Shown here piece after piece: positions 1-5,604 of a stretch of DNA of 6,540 nt (the stretch's first letter is position 1; each line of letters begins with the position of its first letter). This stretch comes from an uncultured Clostridia bacterium (GTDB taxonomy: Bacteria > Bacillota > Clostridia > Peptostreptococcales > Anaerovoracaceae). Where the stretch lies: positions 1-6,540 of the forward strand of contig CAKQOW010000077.1 in assembly GCA_934256595.1 (NCBI GenBank), given 5' to 3'. The translations under genes and the position numbers were made by a program. Below the pieces are notes generated by a model. The model was not told the DNA's origin, did not search any database, and saw only the letters and a program-made list of their open reading frames with translations.

Positions 1-58
1 GAAAGGAAACCTGTTGCATGAAGTATTCAGATCAGCAGCGTATTCGGAAGATATATGA
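1..58 (+). CDS. 3' tail of an upstream gene (partial, frame uncertain)
   Basis: Two frames are open from the left edge and overlap the ATG at 18. One reads ERKPVA and stops at TGA 19-21, giving a 4-nt ATGA overlap with the next frame. The other reads KGNLLHEVFRSAAYSEDI and stops at TGA 56-58. Either could be the C-terminal tail of a gene translationally coupled to the HepT-like frame. The GNLLHE stretch loosely resembles the 'G-x-x-L-Y-E' endings of MNT-type nucleotidyltransferase antitoxins, which usually sit directly upstream of HepT. That identity is an inference from context and a very short peptide. The upstream flank would settle which frame is real. Confidence 0.25.
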   Translation, partial: KGNLLHEVFRSAAYSEDI

Positions 59-143
59 ATACGCATTCAAGCTACAGAGGTATATAAGGGAGTCGGCCTA
101 TTGCAATAAGGTTAGTAATGACAAATTTAACAGCACGCTATAA
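18..143 (+). pseudogene. Truncated HepT-like (DUF86) toxin N-terminus
   Basis: This is a 41-codon frame from ATG 18 to TAA 141-143, preceded by an AAAGGA ribosome binding site at 2-7. The first ~29 residues (MKYSDQQRIRKIYEYAFKLQ, then RYIRE) follow the N-terminal pattern of Firmicute HepT/DUF86 proteins: an acidic residue, then R-I-x-K-I, then an amphipathic helix ending in YI. Family members are normally about 110-150 residues. They carry an R-x4-6-H motif near the C-terminus, needed for toxicity in studied HepT proteins. Both the second half and that motif are missing here. A second frame just downstream (134 onward) reads ISKIGILELLQS, faintly like the family's 'IIQIGELxxxLS' helix, so a frameshift near 133 plus decay is possible. 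I see a toxin-like fragment. That it is the relic of an MntA-HepT pair is inferred. It could also be an unrelated small helical protein. Confidence 0.42.
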
Positions 144-160
144 TTTCAAAAATTGGTATA

Positions 161-233
161 TTGGAGTTACTTCAAAGTAAATTGAAGCTTGTTTGAAGTG
201 ACCTTGAAGTTGACTTTGAAGTGATATTGAAGT
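161..233 (+). repeat. Phased TTGAAGT heptamer array
   Basis: TTGAAGT occurs exactly at 193, 204, 216 and 227. TTGAAGC occurs at 182 and TTGGAGT at 161, with a weak in-phase copy TTCAAAG at 171. Start-to-start steps are 10, 11, 11, 11, 12 and 11 bp, about one helical turn each. The 4-5 bp spacers differ (TTGT, GACC, TGACT with one shared base, GATA), so the heptamer is more conserved than the spacers. A 10-bp inverted copy is also present: ACTTCAAAGT at 169-178 pairs with ACTTTGAAGT at 213-222. Direct heptamers at 11-bp period are typical of winged-helix regulator sites such as OmpR/PhoB-type response regulators. Iteron-like DNA or a decaying minisatellite are alternatives. The array lies between the HepT-like fragment and its terminator. 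It is about 80 bp upstream of the uvrB SOS box. Confidence 0.8.
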
Positions 234-245
234 TATGAAATATTA

Positions 246-289
246 CAGCTTCCTGTGGTAAGAATAAGTTATCACAGGGGGCTGTTTTT
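246..289 (+). terminator. Intrinsic terminator closing the upstream unit
   Basis: A 16-bp stem pairs 246-261 with 269-284 around a 7-nt loop (GAATAAG) and is followed by TTTTT at 285-289. The stem has three wobble pairs (250-280, 251-279, 258-272). These are U·G or G·U in the + transcript but would be A·C mismatches on the other strand, so the terminator acts on + strand transcription. It ends the left-edge unit and separates it from uvrBA, whose promoter begins about 35 bp further on. Confidence 0.88.
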
Positions 290-315
290 ATGAAAACTCA
301 GGCGTGAGCATGTGG

Positions 316-329
316 CGAACGTGCGTTTA
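316..329 (+). promoter_or_regulatory. LexA (DinR-type) SOS box of uvrBA
   Basis: The site reads CGAACGTGCGTTTA. It matches the Gram-positive LexA/DinR consensus CGAACRNRYGTTYC at 13 of 14 positions, with A in place of the last C. It overlaps the first four bases of the -35 hexamer (326-331), so bound LexA would block RNA polymerase. uvrB and uvrA are SOS genes in Bacillus and related Firmicutes, which fits. The consensus match and overlap are seen in the sequence; repression by LexA is inferred from the family. Confidence 0.88.
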
Positions 330-354
330 CAATGAGAGGCATATGTGATATAAT
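326..354 (+). promoter_or_regulatory. SigA-type promoter of uvrBA
   Basis: The -35 is TTTACA (326-331, five of six consensus bases), the spacer is 17 bp, and the -10 is a perfect TATAAT (349-354). TG at 346-347 supplies an extended -10 element. Transcription should start near 361, giving a leader of about 24 nt before the uvrB ATG. The near-consensus core suggests strong expression once the overlapping LexA box is vacated. Confidence 0.88.
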
Positions 355-384
355 CAGATATAAATCAATTTACGGAGAGCATTT

Positions 385-2355
385 ATGGAGCGTTTTAAAA
401 TATCATCTGAATATAAGCCGACAGGCGATCAGCCACAGGCAATAGATATACTTGCCCGCGGCGTTTTAGAGGGCAGGAAGCACCAGACCCTTATGGGAGT
501 TACAGGCTCCGGCAAGACCTTTACTATGGCTAACATTATCGAAAGAGTACAGAAGCCGACCCTTGTAATATCCCACAACAAGACGCTGGCAGCGCAGCTT
601 CACGGAGAGTTCAAGGAATTTTTCCCGGACAATGCGGTTGAATATTTCGTATCATATTATGACTACTATCAGCCTGAGGCGTATGTGGCATCGACGGACA
701 CATATATTGAGAAAGACTCGGATATCAATGATGAGATAGAGAAACTCCGTCACTCTGCAACAGCAGCTCTTGCAGAGCGCCGAGATGTAATTATAGTTGC
801 ATCGGTTTCCTGTATATATGGTCTGGGTTCTCCTGTAGACTATGAGAATCAGGTAATATCACTTAGACCGGGCATGGAAAAGGACCGCACAGAGCTGCTT
901 CGCAAACTTATAGAGATTCAGTATACCCGTAATGATCTGGGCTTTGTCAGAGGTACATTCAGAGTCAGGGGAGATATTATAGATATATATCCTGCAGGTT
1001 CCGAAAGCGCAGTAAGAGTTGAACTGTTTGGTGATGAAATAGACACGATTAAGGAGATAAATCCTGTTACAGGAGAAATTCTGGGACTCAGAAACCATGT
1101 ATCCATATTTCCGGCTTCGCACTATGTGGCATCGGAAGAAAAAATGAGCAGAGCCCTTGTCACTATTGATGAGGAGATGCAGGAGAGAGTAAGGTGGTTC
1201 AAGGACAGGGGCAAGCTCCTTGAGGCTCAGAGAATAGAGCAGAGGACCAGATATGACATAGAGATGCTCAGAGAAATAGGCAGATGCAAGGGTATTGAGA
1301 ATTACTCAAGACATATCAACAATCTGCCGGCAGGAACAAGACCGTACACACTTATAGACTATTTCCCTGATGACTTTCTTATCATAATTGACGAGTCCCA
1401 TGTAATGCTGCCGCAGCTTCGGGCTATGTATGCAGGCGACAGATCAAGGAAATCCTCACTTGTGGATTACGGTTTCAGACTGCCGTCGGCTCTGGACAAC
1501 AGACCTCTCAAATTCGAGGAATTTGAAAACATAGTCAATCAGGCCATATATGTAAGCGCCACACCGGCAGCCTATGAAAAAGAAAAGAGCGGAGGCATTA
1601 CAGCCCAGCAGATAATAAGGCCGACGGGACTTCTTGATCCTGAAATAACCATTGTTCCAAGCGAGGGGCAGATTGATCATCTGATAGGAGAGATAAACAA
1701 AACCACCGAAAAGGGAGAGAAGATCTTTGTTACGACCCTTACCAAGAAGATGGCAGAGAGTCTGACAGACTACCTCAAAAATGCAGGTATCAGAGTAAGA
1801 TATCTTCATTCGGAGATAGATACGCTGGAGAGAATGGAGATTATCAGAGATTTAAGGCTTGACCGGTTTGATGTACTGGTAGGTATCAACCTGCTGAGAG
1901 AGGGGCTTGATATACCTGAGGTTTCTCTTGTTGCAATACTCGATGCGGACAAGGAGGGTTTCCTCAGAACAGAAACCTCACTGATACAGACTATAGGCAG
2001 AGCTGCAAGAAACGCAGACGGCAGGGTAATAATGTATGCTGACGGCATCAGCAAGGCCATGGAGGCGGCTATTTCCGAAACCCGCAGACGTAGGGAAATA
2101 CAGCAGAAATACAACGAAGAAAACGGTATTACACCGCAGACCATCAAGAAATCGGTAAGAGAGGTAATAGAGGCAACCAAGCCTGCCGAAGATGACAGCT
2201 ATGAGGGCAAATCACCTCTTGAACTGACCAAAAAAGAACTTACAGAATACATCAAAAAGATGGAAAAGGAAATGAAGCAGGCAGCGGCAGACTGGCAGTT
2301 TGAAAGAGCAGCAATGCTTCGTGACCGTATATTTGAATACAAAGCAAAACTATAG
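385..2355 (+). CDS. uvrB: UvrABC excinuclease subunit B
   Basis: UvrB is the damage-verifying, helicase-like subunit of cytoplasmic nucleotide excision repair. UvrA loads it onto DNA, its beta-hairpin probes for the lesion, and it then recruits UvrC for dual incision. The 656-residue product is full length for the family. It shows Walker A GVTGSGKT (38-45), the Tyr-rich beta-hairpin YYDYYQPEAY (91-100), Walker B/motif II DESH (336-339), motif III SAT (391-393), motif V with REGLDIPE (505-512) and motif VI QTIGRAARN (535-543). A C-terminal UVR domain (about 616-651, with FERAAMLRDRI) contacts UvrC. The start is ATG 385, with GGAG at 374-377 seven bases upstream, and it matches the usual N-terminus (FKISSEYKPTGDQPQAI). 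It is first gene of a uvrBA operon under the SOS promoter at 316-354. No residue or frame looks damaged. Confidence 0.98.
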   Translation: MERFKISSEYKPTGDQPQAIDILARGVLEGRKHQTLMGVTGSGKTFTMANIIERVQKPTLVISHNKTLAAQLHGEFKEFFPDNAVEYFVSYYDYYQPEAYVASTDTYIEKDSDINDEIEKLRHSATAALAERRDVIIVASVSCIYGLGSPVDYENQVISLRPGMEKDRTELLRKLIEIQYTRNDLGFVRGTFRVRGDIIDIYPAGSESAVRVELFGDEIDTIKEINPVTGEILGLRNHVSIFPASHYVASEEKMSRALVTIDEEMQERVRWFKDRGKLLEAQRIEQRTRYDIEMLREIGRCKGIENYSRHINNLPAGTRPYTLIDYFPDDFLIIIDESHVMLPQLRAMYAGDRSRKSSLVDYGFRLPSALDNRPLKFEEFENIVNQAIYVSATPAAYEKEKSGGITAQQIIRPTGLLDPEITIVPSEGQIDHLIGEINKTTEKGEKIFVTTLTKKMAESLTDYLKNAGIRVRYLHSEIDTLERMEIIRDLRLDRFDVLVGINLLREGLDIPEVSLVAILDADKEGFLRTETSLIQTIGRAARNADGRVIMYADGISKAMEAAISETRRRREIQQKYNEENGITPQTIKKSVREVIEATKPAEDDSYEGKSPLELTKKELTEYIKKMEKEMKQAAADWQFERAAMLRDRIFEYKAKL

Positions 2356-2363
2356 GAGCAGAG

Positions 2364-5201
2364 ATGTCAAAAGATATAATTATAAAGGGAGCAAATGAGA
2401 ACAATCTCAAAAATATAGATATCACAATACCCAGAGATAAGCTTGTGGTATTTACCGGGCTTTCAGGGTCAGGCAAATCCTCTCTGGCATTTGACACCAT
2501 ATATGCAGAGGGGCAGAGAAGATATGTGGAGAGCCTGTCGGCGTACGCAAGACAGTTCCTCGGCCAGATGGAAAAACCGGACGTAGAATATATTGAGGGG
2601 CTTTCCCCGGCAATATCAATAGATCAGAAGACAACGAGCAAAAACCCGAGATCGACAGTAGGTACAGTAACAGAAATACACGACTATCTGAGGCTTATGT
2701 ATGCCAGAATAGGCATATCTCACTGCCCTGTGTGCGGCAGAGAAATCTCAAGCCAGTCGGTAGATCAGATTGTAGACAGGATAATGGCTATGGAAGCGGG
2801 CACCAAACTGTATGTGCTTGCGCCTGTAATACGTCAGCGAAAAGGCGAACACGAAAAAATAATCGAAAGAATACGCAAAGAGGGCTTCATCAGAGCAAGG
2901 ATTGACGGTGAAATTGTCAATATCAACGAAGATGAAATCAAATTGGAGAAGCAGATAAAGCATACCATAGAAATCGTAGTGGACAGACTGATTGTAAAGG
3001 AAGGCATAGAGTCAAGACTTGCAGAGGCTGTAGAGCTTGCCATAAGTCACGGTGACGGACTTGTAAATATTCTTGCAGGAGAAGAAATAAAAACTTTCAG
3101 CACCAAGCTTGCCTGCCCTGAGCACGGCATCAGTATAGAGGAGCTGGAGCCGAGAATGTTTTCTTTCAACAGTCCCTTTGGAGCCTGTCCGACCTGTAAG
3201 GGCCTTGGATTTACACAATATATGGACCCTGACCTTATAGTTGCGGACAGTGACAGATCCGTGCTTGACGGCTGTTTTGTGGCAGCCTTTAAGAGCCTCG
3301 AAAACGAGGGCGGCTGGTATCGCTCTATGGTTGAGGCTCTGGCGGCAGAGCACAATGTGGACCTTAACATGCCATACAAAGAGCTTCCTGAGAAGTTCCG
3401 CAAGGAGCTTATGTACGGAACTATGGGAAGACCTGTTAAATTCGTATATACCAGCAAATATACCAAGGCGGTTTCCTATCGGGATGAACCGTTTGAGGGC
3501 ATTGTAGGCATACTTGAACGAAGATACAGAGAGGGCGCTTCCGAGGTGTTCAAGGAGAAGATGGAAACATGTATGAGCATCAGCGCCTGCCCGGACTGTA
3601 ACGGCATGAGACTGAAGCCTGAGGTTCTGGCGGTTACGGTCGGAGGCAAAAACATTGCAGAGCTTTCGGACATGTCGGTTACAGATGCTCTCGACTTTAT
3701 AAATTCTCTGGAGCTTACAGAAAAAGAAGCGGCAATCGCAAAACAGATATTAAAAGAGATAAGAGAAAGACTGTCATTCCTTATAGATGTGGGTCTTGAC
3801 TATCTGACTCTGTCAAGGTCAGCAGGAACCCTGTCCGGAGGAGAGGCGCAGAGAATAAGGCTTGCGACGCAGATAGGCTCAAGTCTTGTGGGAGTGCTGT
3901 ATATTCTCGATGAGCCAAGCATAGGGCTCCACCAGAAAGACAACGAGAAGCTTCTTGCAACCCTCAGACATCTTACAGATTTAGGCAACACCCTTATTGT
4001 TGTTGAGCATGACGGTGAAACAATGTTTGCGGCAGACCATATTGTAGACATAGGTCCCGGCGCAGGCACAAACGGCGGCGAAGTAGTGTGTCAGGGAACC
4101 GTAGAGGAGATAATGGCGTGTGACAGATCAATTACAGGACAGTATCTGTCCGGCAAAAAAGAAATAAAAGTGCCGGAAACAAGACGTGAGGGAAACGGCA
4201 AATTCCTGACAGTTAAAGGCGCTGCCGAAAACAACCTCAAAGACATAGACGTAAAGATCCCTCTCGGCAAGCTTGTATGTGTTACAGGCGTATCCGGCTC
4301 CGGCAAATCCACGCTTGTAAACGAAATTCTCTACAAGGGAGCGGCTTCTGTAACCAACAAGCTCAGAGAAAAACCCGGAAAGCATAAGAAGATAGCAGGA
4401 CTTGAGAATATCGACAAGGTTATAAATATAGACCAGTCGCCTATAGGCAGAACCCCGAGATCAAACCCTGCCACATACACAGGGGTTTTCACAAACATCA
4501 GAGATTTGTTCAGTCAGCTTCCGGAAGCAAAACTCAGAGGCTACGAAAAAGGCAGATTCAGCTTTAATATAAGCGGGGGCAGATGTGAGGCCTGCAAAGG
4601 CGACGGCATAATCAAAATCGAAATGCACTTCCTGCCTGATGTATATGTGCCTTGTGAGGTCTGCAAGGGCAAGAGATACAACAGAGAAACCCTTGAAGTT
4701 AAATACAAGGACAAGAGTATATTTGATGTGCTTGATATGACCGTTTCGGAGGGGCTGGAATTCTTCGGCAATATACCGTCAATAGAAAGACATCTGCGTA
4801 CTCTTGAAGAAGTAGGACTCGGATATATTAAGATAGGACAGCCGTCAACGCAGCTTTCGGGAGGTGAAGCGCAGAGGGTTAAACTTGCTTCTGAGCTTTC
4901 CAGAAAAAGCACCGGCAGGACTTTGTATATTCTCGACGAGCCTACAACCGGACTTCATTTTGCAGATGTGGACAAGCTGCTTGAGGTGCTTGACAGGCTG
5001 GTTGATGCCGGCAACACCGTGGTTGTAATCGAGCACAACCTTGATGTAATCAAAAAGGCGGATCATATAATCGACCTCGGACCTGACGGAGGTATCAGAG
5101 GCGGTACTATAGTCGCAGAGGGGACTCCTGAGGAAGTTGCAGAGGTTGAAAACTCATATACGGGACAGTTCCTCAAAAAAGTTCTGGCGTGGAACAAATA
5201 A
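2364..5201 (+). CDS. uvrA: UvrABC excinuclease subunit A (ABC-type ATPase)
   Basis: UvrA dimerises, scans DNA for helix distortion and hands damaged sites to UvrB. The 945-residue product is normal length, with two ABC ATPase modules. Module I has Walker A GLSGSGKS (32-39), signature LSGGEAQRIRLA (490-501) and Walker B LYILDEPSIGLH (512-523). Module II has Walker A GVSGSGKST (642-650), signature LSGGEAQRVKLA (831-842) and Walker B LYILDEPTTGLH (854-865). Cysteine pairs follow the family: C121/C124, C275/C278, C409/C412, and a full C-x2-C-x19-C-x2-C zinc module at C741, C744, C764 and C767. The usual first pair of the early zinc module is CPEH (C251/H254), so histidine may replace one cysteine. 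AGGAG at 2354-2358 overlaps the uvrB TAG stop (2353-2355) and sits 5 nt before the ATG. That arrangement suggests coupled translation and balanced output. The gene ends 23 nt before a strong terminator. Confidence 0.98.
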   Translation: MSKDIIIKGANENNLKNIDITIPRDKLVVFTGLSGSGKSSLAFDTIYAEGQRRYVESLSAYARQFLGQMEKPDVEYIEGLSPAISIDQKTTSKNPRSTVGTVTEIHDYLRLMYARIGISHCPVCGREISSQSVDQIVDRIMAMEAGTKLYVLAPVIRQRKGEHEKIIERIRKEGFIRARIDGEIVNINEDEIKLEKQIKHTIEIVVDRLIVKEGIESRLAEAVELAISHGDGLVNILAGEEIKTFSTKLACPEHGISIEELEPRMFSFNSPFGACPTCKGLGFTQYMDPDLIVADSDRSVLDGCFVAAFKSLENEGGWYRSMVEALAAEHNVDLNMPYKELPEKFRKELMYGTMGRPVKFVYTSKYTKAVSYRDEPFEGIVGILERRYREGASEVFKEKMETCMSISACPDCNGMRLKPEVLAVTVGGKNIAELSDMSVTDALDFINSLELTEKEAAIAKQILKEIRERLSFLIDVGLDYLTLSRSAGTLSGGEAQRIRLATQIGSSLVGVLYILDEPSIGLHQKDNEKLLATLRHLTDLGNTLIVVEHDGETMFAADHIVDIGPGAGTNGGEVVCQGTVEEIMACDRSITGQYLSGKKEIKVPETRREGNGKFLTVKGAAENNLKDIDVKIPLGKLVCVTGVSGSGKSTLVNEILYKGAASVTNKLREKPGKHKKIAGLENIDKVINIDQSPIGRTPRSNPATYTGVFTNIRDLFSQLPEAKLRGYEKGRFSFNISGGRCEACKGDGIIKIEMHFLPDVYVPCEVCKGKRYNRETLEVKYKDKSIFDVLDMTVSEGLEFFGNIPSIERHLRTLEEVGLGYIKIGQPSTQLSGGEAQRVKLASELSRKSTGRTLYILDEPTTGLHFADVDKLLEVLDRLVDAGNTVVVIEHNLDVIKKADHIIDLGPDGGIRGGTIVAEGTPEEVAEVENSYTGQFLKKVLAWNK

Positions 5202-5224
5202 CGTGTAAAAACCAATGAAAAACA

Positions 5225-5268
5225 GGCACTTAGAGCAACTTAAACTGTTGCTTTGAGTGCCCTTTTTT
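5225..5268 (+). terminator. Intrinsic terminator of the uvrBA operon
   Basis: A 15-bp stem pairs 5225-5239 with 5247-5261 around a 7-nt loop (TTAAACT). It is followed by one C and then TTTTTT at 5263-5268. Two wobble pairs (5231-5255 and 5233-5253) form only in the + transcript, so + is the primary direction. An A-rich run before the stem (AAAAA near 5218-5222) would give a U-run on the opposite strand, so weak bidirectional action is possible. It lies 23 nt after the uvrA stop. Confidence 0.93.
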
Positions 5269-5298
5269 GTAATTGGCAGTTATATATAAGCTGTATAC

Positions 5299-5409
5299 CT
5301 CAAATCCCCGTTCGTGTAAACGTAAATTCCGCCCAAATCCCCATTCGAAACATATGAAATATGCCTCGAATCCCCGTTTAATACATAATGTATATATAAA
5401 GAATTCCCG
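5299..5409 (+). repeat. Degenerate 33-bp-period repeat with CAAATCCCCGTTCG core
   Basis: Three 16-bp cores lie exactly 33 bp apart: CTCAAATCCCCGTTCG (5299-5314), CCCAAATCCCCATTCG (5332-5347) and CTCGAATCCCCGTTTA (5365-5380). A decayed fourth copy falls in phase at 5398, where GAATTCCCG (5401-5409) matches GAATCCCCG except for one base. The 17-bp remainder of each unit is AT-rich and hardly conserved. Because 33 is a multiple of 3, one frame stays open from 5273 to 5437 and reads as an 11-residue repeat (SNPRS, PNPHS, SNPRL). It has no ribosome binding site and only an internal ATG (5354) or a weak TTG (5273). I therefore call it a repeat, possibly a protein-binding array or a decayed tandem duplication, with a small peptide gene as the alternative. 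Confidence 0.7.
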
Positions 5410-5535
5410 AAAAGCCTGCTGTTTATTCTGTATTTAAAAGGGTTGAAGCAAAACAGGCAATATATATTTGCACCTCAGCAGACAGGAATACAAACACTAA
5501 TGTGCATTATAATATGCTGTTTTGTACTAAAACTA

Positions 5536-5566
5536 TTGACTATACAGTTACTGTATACTTTAAAAT
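5536..5566 (+). promoter_or_regulatory. MerR-type promoter with spacer dyad
   Basis: The -35 is TTGACT (5536-5541), the spacer is 19 bp instead of 17, and the -10 is TAAAAT (5561-5566). The dyad TATACAG-TTA-CTGTATA (5541-5557) has perfect 7-bp arms. It begins at the last base of the -35 and ends 3 bp before the -10. MerR-family operators, such as that of the mercury-resistance promoter, have this layout: the overlong spacer keeps the promoter weak until the effector-bound regulator twists it. The elements and spacing are seen. Control of the downstream transporter by a MerR-family protein is inferred, and no such regulator gene is in the window. A plain repressor operator in a promoter using a different -10 is the main alternative. 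Confidence 0.7.
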
Positions 5567-5592
5567 AGTTGAGTTGATAAATTTAGCGAAAA

Positions 5593-5598
5593 AAGGAG
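5593..5598 (+). promoter_or_regulatory. Ribosome binding site fixing the TTG start of the transporter
   Basis: AAGGAG lies 6 nt before TTG 5605. The frame has a stop at 5584-5586, and the first in-frame ATG is codon 14, already inside the first membrane helix. TTG 5605 is therefore the only start with a proper ribosome binding site that keeps the whole N-terminus. Confidence 0.85.
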
Positions 5599-5604
5599 AA
5601 CAAA

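Larger units (their letters stand above)
5202..5604 (+). other. Gene-poor intergenic region between uvrA and the transporter
   Basis: This 403-bp stretch holds the uvrA terminator (5225-5268), the 33-bp-period repeat (5299-5409) and the transporter promoter and leader (5536-5604). The part at 5414-5530 has only weak structure. GCCTG at 5414-5418 could pair with CAGGC at 5454-5458, or CTGTTT at 5419-5424 with AAACAG at 5451-5456. TATAAT at 5508-5513 has no partner -35 at a usable distance. AT-rich TATATATA runs occur near 5281, 5391 and 5461. I see no tRNA, rRNA, riboswitch or insertion sequence. Confidence 0.7.

Noticed and set aside
170..187. CTTCAA/TTGAAG hairpin as a terminator or regulatory stem
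   Set aside because: The stem is only 6 bp with a 6-nt loop and no U-tract. It arises from one inverted copy of the heptamer and is better described as part of the array.
859..5066. Many minus-strand frames and one + strand frame (3241-3507) inside uvrB and uvrA
   Set aside because: All are shadows of two clearly full-length, motif-complete genes and show no family features of their own.
5299..5409. CRISPR array
   Set aside because: The cores are only about 16 bp, the 17-bp intervals are too short for spacers, the copies diverge from each other, and no cas genes are in view.
5354..5437. ATG-initiated 27-residue frame in the 33-bp repeat region
   Set aside because: There is no ribosome binding site before the ATG, and it starts in the middle of the repeat. 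The periodicity is better treated as a DNA repeat unless translation is shown.
5508..5513. Perfect TATAAT that could be the transporter -10
   Set aside because: No -35-like hexamer lies 15-19 bp upstream (the bases near 5485-5490 read GGAATA). The MerR-type promoter downstream is better placed.
5554..5559. TATACT as an alternative -10 for the transporter
   Set aside because: It is only 12 bp from TTGACT, and the hexamer 17 bp upstream (AACTAT) is poor. It is part of the dyad right arm.
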